Shown here: piece by piece, positions 34,401-42,971 of the stretch
Numbering within the stretch: position 1 is the first letter of the stretch
Layout of the letters: each line of letters starts with the position of its first letter
Assembly: GCA_031763025.1 (NCBI GenBank)
Contig: JASSKH010000003.1
Location: 19,004,977-19,068,976, forward strand
Direction: 5' to 3'
Length of the DNA: 64,000 nucleotides
Source: Macrocystis pyrifera
Lineage: Eukaryota > Sar > Phaeophyceae > Laminariales > Laminariaceae
Notes under the pieces: model-generated
Told to the model about the DNA's origin: nothing
Databases searched by the model: none
What the model saw: the letters and a program-made list of their open reading frames with translations, nothing else
Program-made: the position numbers and the translations under genes

Positions 34401-35220
34401 AACTAAACAAAACGCACCTGACTTTGGCCACAACGTGCGTCCCCGCTAGCCAAAAACACGCCCCCCCCCAAGACCAGTGAAAACCGCCGCGAGCAAACTG
34501 TAGGCAACCATTCCCACCAGGCTTCGTCCGAACTCCTGCAGCCGTATATCGAGGCATTGTTTTACGTCAAGGGGTGATCGCGGGGGGGGGGAGACGGGGG
34601 CGCTTATACATATATGCATACCTGGCATATATAAATATGTTTCATGAAAGCCCCCGTGCGGGGTGTGACGGCGAACGGACATGCGGCGGCACAACCAGCT
34701 GCGGTATAACCGTCAATTTAGACAGTGTTTTACTGCTGTAGTAAACTACTGCAGTAGCTCCTGATAGAACGGACTACTGTATGCTGTACTTCCATACTCC
34801 GGTGCTAAACTAGGAGTACTGCTGTGGCTCGATAGTTGCTGTTGAGCCTGTGTATACTCTACTGTAAAAAAACTATGCTACACTGTACTGCTACATCGTG
34901 TCGTGGCCCGCTGTAACGGTGTACATAGCTCCATAGCATAGCTAACTAAGTGTCTGCGTATTAGTGTAGTCTACAACCATTGTCGCACAGAGCATTAAGA
35001 GTATATCAAAGAGTATGTCAGCTTTATCTAGTATACCAGAGCAGCTCACGGAACGGTTCTGCGCGAAGACGGCGGCGTTGAGAGCCCTGGAAGAGTAATG
35101 AGGGACCGCCACCTCGCACATCGCGGCCAGCACAAGCGTCACCAGGCTCGCCGTCAACATGCCTCGCTGAGACCTCGCGAGGCTCGCCATGTAGCGCCAC
35201 TCGCCCTTGTTCCCTTTCGT
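20653..35220 (-). CDS. ABCB-type half ABC transporter (TAP/ABCB-like), 14 exons seen
   Basis: The product is a membrane exporter with one six-helix transmembrane domain followed by one ATPase domain; family members pump peptides, lipids or metal-linked thiols across organelle membranes, and the substrate here cannot be told. Exons in order: 35220-35050, 34535-34418, 33529-33483, 32076-31983, 31086-30958, 29681-29568, 28761-28536, 25971-25888, 25400-25196, 24488-24380, 23057-22933, 22208-22121, 21196-21079, 20808-20653. Together they encode about 595 residues. The ATPase shows Walker [11 protein letters not shown]-loop TQEPQLF, signature LSGGQKQR, Walker B VLLLDEP and H-loop VAHRL, all intact. 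Phases agree at every junction except inside exon 2, where a G9 run puts the frame out. One intron appears to be GC-AG. The start codon and the last exon are not certain. Several MITEs and minisatellites sit in its introns. Confidence 0.92.
21079..21196 (-). CDS. ABC transporter exon 13: signature motif
   Basis: It encodes [15 protein letters not shown], then the ABC signature [20 protein letters not shown]. It starts with one base completing a Ser codon from exon 12 and ends in phase 0 at the donor GTACGG. Confidence 0.93.
21989..22102 (+). mobile_element. MITE family A copy in ABC intron 12
   Basis: Forward copy with ends TATTGCGGGGGAGCATAC and TATGGTCCCCCTTGATA, and the typical AT-rich interior. 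It lies only about 20 bp beyond the exon 12 donor, in the intron. Confidence 0.85.
22121..22208 (-). CDS. ABC transporter exon 12
   Basis: 88 nt with acceptor CGCGCAG and donor GTAACT, encoding [17 protein letters not shown] and [11 protein letters not shown]. This is the stretch between Q-loop and signature that is characteristic of ABCB/TAP ATPases. Confidence 0.92.
22507..22726. repeat. AAGGCATGCCTTATTATCG repeat
   Basis: Four to five units of about 45 bp share AATAAGGCATGCC and TTATCGTTGGAATAAA. GGCATGCC is itself a palindrome. They lie in ABC intron 11. Confidence 0.8.
22933..23057 (-). CDS. ABC transporter exon 11: Q-loop
   Basis: 125 nt with acceptor CCAACAG and donor GTAAAT. It encodes [16 protein letters not shown] followed by [14 protein letters not shown], with the Q-loop glutamine in TQEPQLF. 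It begins with the third base of an Arg codon and ends with the first base of the next codon. Confidence 0.93.
23090..23268. repeat. ~13-bp CGTATGATCCGG minisatellite
   Basis: Units such as TTGTATGACCTC, CGTATGATCTGGT and CGTATGATCCAGC follow one another with drift, immediately upstream (transcript sense) of exon 11, within intron 10. Confidence 0.75.
23515..23695. repeat. GAT/ATG triplet microsatellite
   Basis: GATGATGATGAGGATGACG-type triplets run for about 180 bp in ABC intron 10. Confidence 0.85.
24000..24160. repeat. CAACAC/CAGCAC triplet-rich tract
   Basis: Repeated ACAACACC, AACAACAGCAG and ACCAACAGCAGC words form a low-complexity tract in ABC intron 10, directly beside a MITE. Confidence 0.8.
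24166..24274 (+). mobile_element. MITE family A copy in ABC intron 10
   Basis: Forward copy with ends TATTTCGGGGGTCCATAG and CTATGGACCCCCGTAATA. It is about 109 bp, nearly palindromic at both ends, and one of the best preserved copies. Confidence 0.92.
24380..24488 (-). CDS. ABC transporter exon 10: Walker A
   Basis: 109 nt with acceptor GGAGCGCAG and donor GTAACG. It encodes [17 protein letters not shown], then the P-loop [15 protein letters not shown]. Phases join exactly to exon 9 (Gly codon) and exon 11 (Arg codon). Confidence 0.94.
24966..25160. repeat. CAGCAGCTCCAGTAG-type triplet tract
   Basis: Interrupted CAG/CTC/AGC triplets form a low-complexity stretch at the start of ABC intron 9. 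Confidence 0.7.
25196..25400 (-). CDS. ABC transporter exon 9: linker into ATPase
   Basis: 205 nt; acceptor CATCGCAG lies after a long C tract, donor GTGAGG. It encodes an unusually long polar linker ([31 protein letters not shown]) and then [17 protein letters not shown], the A-loop strand that opens the ATPase (aromatic Y in FGYP). The start is the only acceptor that keeps phase 0 with exon 8. Confidence 0.88.
25424..25456. repeat. Long G homopolymer
   Basis: About 30 consecutive G on the plus strand form the pyrimidine tract of ABC intron 8 on the transcript strand, just ahead of the exon 9 acceptor. Confidence 0.9.
25888..25971 (-). CDS. ABC transporter exon 8: end of TM domain
   Basis: 28 codons in phase 0, acceptor GTGGCAG and donor GTAAGT. 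It encodes [19 protein letters not shown], the conserved helix that precedes the ATPase domain in ABCB proteins. Confidence 0.92.
26549..26634 (+). mobile_element. MITE family A, left end missing
   Basis: It starts at GGGACCAAATTTTATTGG and continues to GACCCTGTAATA. The left ~20 bases of the terminal repeat are absent. It lies in ABC intron 7, embedded in AATCAAGCAAA-rich sequence (26440-26730). Confidence 0.8.
26954..27062 (+). mobile_element. MITE family A copy in ABC intron 7
   Basis: Forward copy with ends TATTATGGGGGACCGTAG and TATGGTCCCCCGTATA. Confidence 0.9.
28536..28761 (-). CDS. ABC transporter exon 7: TM helices 5-6
   Basis: 226 nt with acceptor GCGCTCAAG and donor GTGCGC. It encodes [17 protein letters not shown], then [16 protein letters not shown] and [12 protein letters not shown] (helix 5), then [16 protein letters not shown] (helix 6). 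The first base completes the Arg codon split across intron 6. Confidence 0.92.
28915..29085. repeat. AATC/AACC tetranucleotide-rich tract
   Basis: Repeated AATCAATCAACCAACCAATC words lie in ABC intron 6. Confidence 0.8.
29568..29681 (-). CDS. ABC transporter exon 6
   Basis: 114 nt with acceptor TCGCTGCAG and donor GTGTGT. It encodes [36 protein letters not shown], the cytosolic helix pair with the conserved 'RAHA.E' pattern of ABCB exporters. Confidence 0.92.
30453..30710. repeat. 129-bp tandem duplication in ABC intron 5
   Basis: Units 30453-30581 and 30582-30710 share CTTTTGTAC, TCCTTGCTTTTTTACTTGC and GATCAGCCCGGGCTGCTCA with about ten differences. Confidence 0.88.
30745..30900. repeat. 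TTCAACACTGAACG minisatellite
   Basis: Six or more units of ATTCAACACTGAACGTT type, about 18 bp each, lie between the 129-bp duplication and exon 5. Confidence 0.8.
30958..31086 (-). CDS. ABC transporter exon 5: TM helices 3-4
   Basis: 129 nt with acceptor TGCTCACAG and donor GTGACG. It encodes [33 protein letters not shown] and TAVYGVFSR. The acceptor four bases downstream (GGCAG) would break phase with exon 4, so the upstream AG was chosen. Confidence 0.9.
31095..31620. repeat. AGAGAGACGGAGGCAGGCC minisatellite
   Basis: About ten degenerate units of 40-60 bp contain GTAGAGAGACG, GGCAGGCC and CAAAAGGGAGTGAAAC, in ABC intron 4. A G/A-rich GGGATG microsatellite follows at 31780-31975. Confidence 0.8.
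31983..32076 (-). CDS. ABC transporter exon 4
   Basis: 94 nt with acceptor ATGTGCAG. It encodes [17 protein letters not shown] and [13 protein letters not shown], the strongly conserved 'ETG.L.SRL..D' segment. The only donor that keeps phase with exon 5 is GC (TTTGCAG then GCGAGA). Confidence 0.9.
32289..32603. mobile_element. Family B element, 3' truncated
   Basis: It begins in a G tract, then GTACTCATTATAATGCATGG and CCGTAGTCGTATGACCATAG, and continues to GTGGGTGCCTCACC, where a second copy starts. It shares the core with copies at 32604, 36367 and 45627. No coding capacity is seen. Confidence 0.8.
32604..33112. mobile_element. Family B element, near full length
   Basis: G tract, then GGCCGTAGTCGTATGACC, GGCAGACATTGCTTGCACC, CACTTCCAGAGACAGCAATG and an A-rich stretch. 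It ends with TAGCTCACGGAGTGAGAGG and CGACGCCAACCAAACC. It abuts the truncated copy head to tail. Confidence 0.82.
33483..33529 (-). CDS. ABC transporter exon 3 (47-nt mini-exon)
   Basis: Fifteen codons, [15 protein letters not shown], flanked by acceptor GCGGACAG and donor GTAAGA. This is the conserved 'LF..LL.QDI.F.D' segment. Both phases fit exons 2 and 4. Confidence 0.9.
34418..34535 (-). CDS. ABC transporter exon 2: TM helix 2, frame broken
   Basis: 118 nt with acceptor GGCTGCAG and donor GTGCGT. It encodes [18 protein letters not shown] then FTGLGG in the first frame; [14 protein letters not shown], the expected next segment, is in another frame. The switch falls in a run of nine G (34461-34469). 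The length must be 3n+2 to meet exon 3 and it is one base short or two long. Confidence 0.85.
35050..35220 (-). CDS. ABC transporter exon 1 of the seen set: TM helix 1
   Basis: 57 codons in phase 0, acceptor GGTGTGCAG and donor GTGAGC. It encodes [20 protein letters not shown], then the helix [19 protein letters not shown] and [18 protein letters not shown]. The frame is also open upstream of the acceptor, with an ATG nearby, so this could alternatively extend to a start codon within about 100 bp. Confidence 0.85.
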
Positions 35221-35227
35221 CTGCACA

Positions 35228-35395
35228 CCGACGGGATGGGTAGAGTTGGATGATTGGAGTTCCATGGATAGGGTTGGGGTGGTTGGAGTTCTAAGGATGA
35301 TTGGAGTTCGATGGTAGAGTTGGAATGGTCGGAGATGGATGGATGATTGGGGTTGGATGATCGGAGTTCGATGACAGATTTGGATGTTGGAGGGA
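35228..35395. repeat. GATTGGAGTTCGATGG-type minisatellite
   Basis: Units such as GATGATTGGAGTTC and GGTTGGAGTTCTAAGG repeat with drift directly upstream of ABC exon 1. Confidence 0.7.
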
Positions 35396-36187
35396 GGTGA
35401 GAGGTGTTGGCCCCATAGCCTTTTCACCGTTGCAACTATTTACACATCAACACGGTACTAATACGATATTGCCACCGTTCTACTGTAGGACAAATCTACT
35501 GTGTTGTACTATCTAGTACATAGAACAGAGTTGGGGTTCTGCTTGCAGTAGGATCAGCACCCATTCAGGAGGAAGAGTTGCACTGTGCGCCAAGCCGGGC
35601 GCAAATCGCGCGGGGCGGCGAAAGAGGACGAACAGAGGAGGAGGGGACAGGAGCGCACCGTTCGTGTCCGAGAGTGGTTTTCGGCTTGTTTTTGGTCGGA
35701 TTCGGGGTCATTTTCCTCGACGACCTCTCTCACGGTCGTGATGCATGAGTGGGGGTAGGTACCTCCGAACCAAAGGCACATGAAGCGGTGGTGGACGCTT
35801 TGTCCGCTTGCCTTTCGTCTCTTGCGGTCAAGAGTCTCGGGGGGTACAGCATATTCACGACCCCCCGATAGACTCAACTCAAGAGCTGGAACTATGCACG
35901 AGCGACTGCTTGCGCGGCTTGCGTTAAGAAGCTGGACTGGGGCCTGATGGAGCTCTACACGTGCCCTGGTAGAGAAATGCACACCACGCCCTTAGGCCGG
36001 GTGCCGACATCTTCTGCTCGGCACCCCCCGCGGCATCCGGTTTCCATGCGTACGCAGGGGGCATGCCCCTCAAACAAAACTCTCTGCTTCAGGACAGTCG
36101 CCCAAACGCATCGACCGTTCAAACACCAGCCAAGGCGCGTACGTCACAAGAAACTGAACGAAACTCGCAGCATAGTAGTTTACGCGC

Positions 36188-36296
36188 TACTACGGGGGAC
36201 CATAGTAAATAGGACCAAATATTGTTAGTAAAAATAGATAAACATGTATGTTTTTATGTATGCCATAGGTCCTACTAACTATGGTCCCCCGTAATA
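36188..36296 (+). mobile_element. MITE family A copy
   Basis: Ends TACTACGGGGGACCATAG and CTATGGTCCCCCGTAATA with a typical interior. It lies between the ABC exons and the candidate N-terminal exon. Confidence 0.9.
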
Positions 36297-36366
36297 GTGC
36301 ACCCACCCAAAGTTACAGAGTAATATATCAGGAAAATCGGAAATGTGCCGCGAGCCACGGTAACCA

Positions 36367-36650
36367 TAAGGGAGGGGGGGGGGGGGGGGGGTGTACTCAT
36401 GCCATGCGTGGCCGTAGTCATATGACCATAGACCCTCGTATCCCTACAATGCCCGGACGGAGCACGTCGGGCTTTCACCGTCCAGGCGGACATTGCTTAC
36501 ATCAAGAGCGAAGTGCTGTGAGTTGTCGGCGAGTCGCATGAAGGGTGAGCCGCATCCTACGCCTGTGAGCCGGACTTTCTTGCATAGAGATGGCAGCATT
36601 AGATGAATTGATTTGTTTTATGGGCTTGATGGGGGGGGGGGGGGGGGGGG
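36367..36650. mobile_element. Family B element between two G tracts
   Basis: It begins with about 20 G then GTGTACTCATGCCATGCG and the family core (GGCCGTAGTCATATGACC, GTCCAGGCGGACATTGC), and ends at a second tract of about 20 G near 36650. Confidence 0.8.
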
Positions 36651-37799
36651 TCTGGTTTCGACGCAGCTGGACTCCGGGCTGCAGGTCCTACAATACTATG
36701 CAATGCTGCTTCAAAACGGAGGTCTAAAGAACTGCACCCCCGCCTCTTGAGACTCAGTGGGATCAGGTTTGCAGTATTAATAGTAGCATGAATAGGCAGA
36801 AGCAGTACAAGAGCACATCATTAGAGGCAGTAGCGGTAGTAATAGAAGTAATGGCAGCGGTATCAAAGTCGTAAAGTGATCAATAGCAGTGGTTGGGGGC
36901 CGACTGAACTCACTTCACGCCCTTCACGGAACGTCTGTCCGACGTGTCTTCGGAAGTTTCCGAACGATTTCCATGGTGACACCTACATACGCCGCAACAC
37001 GCGCGCACCGACAAAGGCCAAGGGTAAGGGTACGGGTAAGGGTAAGGATAAGGATGCAAGTGACAACGTTCACAGTGAGTCAGTGGAAAAGCTCTCAGTG
37101 ATGTTGACGTCGACAATGAACAGTGACAGGGAGCGGCGGCGACGACGGTGGCGGCGGCGGCGGCGGCGGCGGTGGCGAGAGGAGGCGGTCATGGCAGGCT
37201 GGGCGGCGGAAGCGGCAGCACGAGTCGTCACCATCATATCGGGTAACTAACAGCTGTGCTCCCGCGACCAGCTTCGGCAACGGCATAGTGTACCGCGGTC
37301 TGATCTAGCGGGTACACTGAGGGGTTTCATCTAGACGTTTCACCGAGCGGTTTCGTCAGCAGCAGAGGAGCGAGTACGGAGAGAAAAAAAGGGTAACTCC
37401 CGGCGATGGCTGACAATCGAGGAAACACGCGGCGGCTGTAACTGTACCGTTTTCTGGTAGGTTGTTGTCAGGAACTCCACGGTCTATATAGTGAATATGC
37501 ACCGCTTGAAACAGGCACGTCGCAACTAACTAGCGATTACCTTACTCCTACATGAATGACATTTACAACGAAGTCAGTAACATGCACAATGAGGCACTCC
37601 GCCTAACGCGAAAACCTATCAACATACTCATATTCAGTGGTCGATCATCGATAATATACCAATACTAACGTACAGGAGCCATAACGATCACGAAAAAAAA
37701 CAAAAGCAAAGCGCCGTTTCAACCGCTCCAATCCCGTTCACCTCACTAGCTCCCGAGTAACGCCTCCATCGAGCACGTTTTGCGAAATCCAAAACTCAC

Positions 37800-37973
37800 C
37801 TCGAAACCCATGTTACTCTCTCCGTTACTATCTCGCCCCGTCCCCTCCCGAAACACGCCTCCTGTCACAAGTGCTTCTGCGCTCCCCCCCCTGGGGCGGC
37901 CCTCAGAGGCCAAATCTCCGCAGCACCGTCCCACTTTTTTATTCTTCGCCAAAAACGCCGATCGCGAAGGCAT
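37800..37973 (-). CDS. Candidate N-terminal exon of the ABC transporter
   Basis: An open frame from ATG at 37973 encodes MPSRSAFLAKNKKVGRCCG through ESNMGFE and ends exactly at a strong donor (GAG then GTGAGT) in phase 0, which is the phase exon 35220-35050 needs. The basic, Ser/Ala-containing start would suit an organelle-targeting leader. The distance (2.6 kb) resembles other introns of the gene. No homology supports it. Confidence 0.33.
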
Positions 37974-38589
37974 GAAAACCCGGAAACATTGCTATTTCTG
38001 GTACGCGCCATAGTAATGCCTTGCGTGCAGGGAACGCCTGAGGTTGGTGTAACGTATGATAGGACGACAATATATTGTAGGTTGGTTGGCTAGTGAAAGT
38101 GGCGAAAAATCAGCTGTCAGATCGAACACTTTGTTCGAAACTCGATACTTTGCAATCTGCGAGTGATGCTCCGGTACTATTGGTTTGAACGGGTTTCCAA
38201 AACAATCAAAACAGCCACCCACCAACGGGACGTATTATGTTCCCTGTGATTCGTGTTCGTACCGTATCACAAGGGGGCTACGAGTATTACCGGAGACTGA
38301 TGATACAGCATCGGCATCAATCCGGTACATCCTAACCCCTCCCCGGGTTTACCGTGTAGGCATGTCTACTTTCGAGTGAACAGACTACTGTGCGCATGTA
38401 ACCGTCGAATACAAGGCAAAAGGGAAAACCACACACCAAAACAAAATAAACTCTGCACTTTTTTCTTTCTTTACGATACGGGTCCATCTGCCAACCCGGG
38501 TGTGCCGCGATGCTGCCCCCGGGCTCCCTCGGGCTCCTGCTGAGTTTAGGAGTGCGTAATAGGCATGGGTAACCCGCTTCTTCACGAAG
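37974..38589. other. No recognised gene
   Basis: No recognised coding signal or repeat; probably 5' flank of the ABC transporter gene if the candidate exon is real. Confidence 0.4.
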
Positions 38590-39290
38590 ACGCCACCCTC
38601 TCGGCGGGCGCGGTATGACGCTCAGCCTCTCGGGCCTCGGCTTCGTTCGAAGTCTCCCTCTCTCGTCGCGGCGCGGTTTGAGAAAGAGCGCCCAACTGCG
38701 CCGTGCGAGAGGGGACAGGCTGCGGAGGAAGCCAAGGCTCGCCGGGCTGCAGTGCGCGCGTCCAACTACGTCCGCCGAGAGGCAGAGAGAGACTGCGGAC
38801 GGAGCCGACGGCGCAAACGGCAGCCTTGCGGGCCTCGGTGTCGTCCGCAGTCCCCCCCTCTCGCCGCGGCGCGGTTGGAGAGAGCGTCCAACCGCAACAC
38901 AAGGGAGACAGACTGCGATTGAGGAAGAAGCCGGGGCTCGCAGGGGTGTATTCGCGCGTCCAACTGCGTCCGCCGAGAGGGAGAGACTTCGGACCAAGCC
39001 GAAGACGCGAACGGCAGGCCTGCGAGCCTCGGTTCCGTCGGTAGTTAGTCCTCTCGCTCGGCGCGGTAGGAGAGAACGCCCAACTACGCAACACGAGAGG
39101 GAGATACTGCGGAAAAAGAACAGGCTCGCAGGGCTGCCGTTCGAGCGCTGAGCCGTGCAGCCCCGCGAGCCTCGGTGTCGTCAGCAGGCTGTCGCTCTGG
39201 CCTGGCGAGGTTGGGGAGAGAGTCCACTCACCCCGGGAGAGAAGGACAGACTGTGGACAAAGCCGAAGCTCGCAGGGCTGCCGCTTGATC
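38590..39290. repeat. GC-rich low-copy tandem repeat, ~115-200 bp spacing
   Basis: Words such as GGCCTCGGTGTCGTCCGC, CTCTCGCCGCGGCGCGGTT, AGAGCGTCCAACCGC and GCTCGCAGGGCTGC recur at about 38625, 38840, 39030 and 39165 with variable spacing. Both strands carry long Arg/Ala-rich open frames across it, which I treat as a GC effect. Confidence 0.65.
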
Positions 39291-39999
39291 CTATGTGGCT
39301 TCTAGCCGTGAGCAAAAGTCCCCGTAGAACGGAGTTGCGTAACGACTACGTGATGCTAAGTTGCGACATAGGGAAGTGGGTTCTACAGTACTCAAAATAC
39401 TGGTGTAAGACCACCAGTGGACACGGTCAGAGACGGGGAAGGTAAGGGTGGAAGTGGGCCAAGCGAGGAAGGAGACATGCTTAAACTTGACAACTTCGAC
39501 ATGAGCAGGCCGCAGATGCTTGGCACAACACTTTTACGCTGTCGAGTGCTGAATCACGTTTGTCGATGTACCGCTATATACGCTTCATGAACTAACTGCC
39601 GTTCATGTAGCCACAAAAGAAACCTTCTATTAAATAATGGCATTGCATCAACAAGAAGGGCAGTTATTCGGATTGCAGGTTAAGTCACTTTAGGTGCACA
39701 CGGAATGCCACCGTCCTCTACTACTCGTTCTTGACGCGATCTTGTATAATTGATACCTGGTACCTGGTACCTGGTAAAATTTACGTACGAGTACGAGAGT
39801 TATTAGGAACGAGACAGAAACGGTGAAGGTGAGCTCCAGTCCTCCCATGTTGTCTGTGGGTTCGCAAGGGGCTACACCCTGCCTACGATGTATGGGGTGG
39901 GGTGACAGCTGTCACAGCTGTCACAGCTTTCCTCTTGCGCAAGGTTGTGCGCAAGGAAAGACAAGAAAAAAACAAACATTCTACATTCATGGTGCGTCA
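39291..39999. other. No gene seen
   Basis: TACCTGGTACCTGGTACC occurs at about 39752, and a perfect AGCTGTCACAGCTGTCACAG short repeat at about 39907. Nothing coding is recognised. Confidence 0.5.
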
Positions 40000-40968
40000 C
40001 AGATTGGCAAGTCTAAAATAACACGGGGCAGTTGACGCCAGCTATCTTCCAATCAAATGGCTGAAATAACGCGAACGACGGGAGCCATCTTCCAATAAAA
40101 TCGCTGTATTAACGGGAACCACGGGAACCACGTGAAATCACGCCGCACACAAACTAGAAGAAGAAAGACACAGCTCGCAGCTCGTACACCCGCAGTCACG
40201 CGACGATTGACCTTCGATCTCGACATATAATCCACCCACGGTCAACGAGCTTGGTACCGGGCAAGGCCAATGAGTGTTAATTGTGGCCTGCGAGGTATAA
40301 TTGGAATCCGTCGACTAGGGGGCGAGAGGTTGGCCGCGACGTCCTATATATGCTCTTCGTCAGAGCTTTCAAAAAGTTCTGTTTCGTGCCAACGGAGAGG
40401 AATCGAGCGTTTTTGTCGTCTGTTTTCTACACACCAGCTGCCAAATACGTTTGTAGTAGACGCCTCGCCCACCCACGCCACATATCACCGACCGAGGTGT
40501 GATAACCGTGATACTAGTGTGGGTCGGAGCCTCTAACCAGCGCGCTTCATTCAGAGTTCGTGACGTAATCGTTGGGTTTGTCGATCGATGTCAAACCTGA
40601 AAAATGGTCTATTTTTGCCATCGGAGAGGGGTAGAGACTTTTTGTCGTCTGTCTTGTACAGACCAGTGCCAAAATGTTTTTTTTATCAGACGCCTGGTCA
40701 GCCCACGCCACACATCACCGCCCGAGATGTGAGCACTGTGACACTAGGCTGGGTCGGAGACCTTAACCAGCGCATTCCGTTCAGATTTCATGACGGTGTC
40801 GTTGGTTTTGTCGATCGATGTCTGCCGAGGATTCTCATAAAAGTTGGCTCTAGTCAATGGGAATGACTACACATTGCTCTAGTATCTGCCAGAATAGGGG
40901 TTTTACATACATTGCGCGGCGCGCAATTAAAGTCCGCGTAAGCTGTCCCGTGACGTATAAAATTTGCC
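40000..40968 (+). repeat. 969-bp tandem duplication, copy 1
   Basis: It is identical to 40969-41937 as far as I can read. Inside are two diverged sub-units about 225 bp apart: CGGAGAGGAATCGAGCG..TTTTTGTCGTCTG at about 40396 and CGGAGAGGGGTAGAGAC..TTTTTGTCGTCTG at about 40621, each ending in TTTGTCGATCGATGTC. Short ORFs inside are not recognised. Confidence 0.95.
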
Positions 40969-41937
40969 CAGATTGGCAAGTCTAAAATAACACGGGGCAG
41001 TTGACGCCAGCTATCTTCCAATCAAATGGCTGAAATAACGCGAACGACGGGAGCCATCTTCCAATAAAATCGCTGTATTAACGGGAACCACGGGAACCAC
41101 GTGAAATCACGCCGCACACAAACTAGAAGAAGAAAGACACAGCTCGCAGCTCGTACACCCGCAGTCACGCGACGATTGACCTTCGATCTCGACATATAAT
41201 CCACCCACGGTCAACGAGCTTGGTACCGGGCAAGGCCAATGAGTGTTAATTGTGGCCTGCGAGGTATAATTGGAATCCGTCGACTAGGGGGCGAGAGGTT
41301 GGCCGCGACGTCCTATATATGCTCTTCGTCAGAGCTTTCAAAAAGTTCTGTTTCGTGCCAACGGAGAGGAATCGAGCGTTTTTGTCGTCTGTTTTCTACA
41401 CACCAGCTGCCAAATACGTTTGTAGTAGACGCCTCGCCCACCCACGCCACATATCACCGACCGAGGTGTGATAACCGTGATACTAGTGTGGGTCGGAGCC
41501 TCTAACCAGCGCGCTTCATTCAGAGTTCGTGACGTAATCGTTGGGTTTGTCGATCGATGTCAAACCTGAAAAATGGTCTATTTTTGCCATCGGAGAGGGG
41601 TAGAGACTTTTTGTCGTCTGTCTTGTACAGACCAGTGCCAAAATGTTTTTTTTATCAGACGCCTGGTCAGCCCACGCCACACATCACCGCCCGAGATGTG
41701 AGCACTGTGACACTAGGCTGGGTCGGAGACCTTAACCAGCGCATTCCGTTCAGATTTCATGACGGTGTCGTTGGTTTTGTCGATCGATGTCTGCCGAGGA
41801 TTCTCATAAAAGTTGGCTCTAGTCAATGGGAATGACTACACATTGCTCTAGTATCTGCCAGAATAGGGGTTTTACATACATTGCGCGGCGCGCAATTAAA
41901 GTCCGCGTAAGCTGTCCCGTGACGTATAAAATTTGCC
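40969..41937 (+). repeat. 969-bp tandem duplication, copy 2
   Basis: A head-to-tail second copy with no visible differences. The junction is TTTGCC followed by CAGATTGGCAAG. Perfect identity means very recent duplication or an assembly artefact. Confidence 0.95.
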
Positions 41938-42971
41938 ATTTACTGTACAAGTACGAGTAGACAAATGATGATGTCGAAATTTCATTGTGATACCATCATT
42001 TACTGCTGTAACAGTTGTTGATCGCGTGTTCGCGTCTTGACTGGAGCTCCTACCATACGAGTACTGCAGTACTTACAAGTATCATCGTACTACTGCTGTA
42101 GGTACCTCGTCTATGGTTGAAACGAGAATTTGAACGATTGGGACGTACAAACAGCACTACATACGTGCAGTATGTCAACGACACAAGTTGCGCAAGTTGA
42201 GCACTGCACTGTAATACAGTCAGTCAGTAGTAGTAGATATCTCTTCCACGCGAGCGCCAAAATTGGCACGCCTTTCCCCCCTCCCGAGTCCGCCGGGACA
42301 GCACGTCAGCCGAGCCTCGCCTGCTGCCCACGACCCACGACGGTACAGAAACACCAGCATTGCACCAGCAGCAGTCGGTGATTGCTTCCACTACTGCTGT
42401 ACATCTTCTCTATGTATCTGATCACACGTAGTGACACTAACAGAAAGCTGATTCATCTTCGACTCACGTGACGACGACCGAAGAGGGGAAGTCCGAAACA
42501 ACCCAGCGGCGCTCTGCGTACCGGAGAGAAGAGCATAAGCACCATGAGCGCGGATGACGGCCACCCAGGAGACCAAGACGGCGGGCGCAATGGATCTTCG
42601 GCCAGCTATCCGCCGCATGCTTGAAGCTCCGGCACCCTCTTTTACCCTAGCGCAATCGATCAGACGCTAAAAAACTTTGAATCGAATATCGACAAAGGAC
42701 AGCGCTGTCTATCACCCACAACGCTTTCGAGGCGATATACCCGTTCCAGAGCGCTTTGCTCTGTTTCACCGGTTCAGTTTCTGCAGTCGAGACTACCAAG
42801 TTTGATTCTGTGGCTGGGCCTGGGGCTGCGGAATGGACCTCTGAGCCCTGGCCTGAACGAGGTTTGTCGCGTTGTCACAGCATTATACAGCCCCTGTCCA
42901 CGAACGTTCTATTTTATCATGGAAACCCTTTTCCGACCTAGTCATTCCCATTGATTACGAACTACTTGGAT
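41938..42971. other. No recognised gene
   Basis: Several ACTGCTGTA words (about 42095 and 42391) occur. CATTCCCATTGA near 42942 is the inverse of TCAATGGGAATG inside the 969-bp unit. No coding family is recognised. Confidence 0.45.

Noticed and set aside
38332-39151. Opposed Arg/Ala-rich ORFs of 170-220 codons
   Set aside because: They lie on a GC-rich imperfect repeat that is open on both strands. Residue usage follows the repeat, not a protein family.
40053-41835. Duplicate sets of small ORFs (60-92 codons)
   Set aside because: They are identical only because the 969-bp DNA is duplicated; none resembles a known protein.
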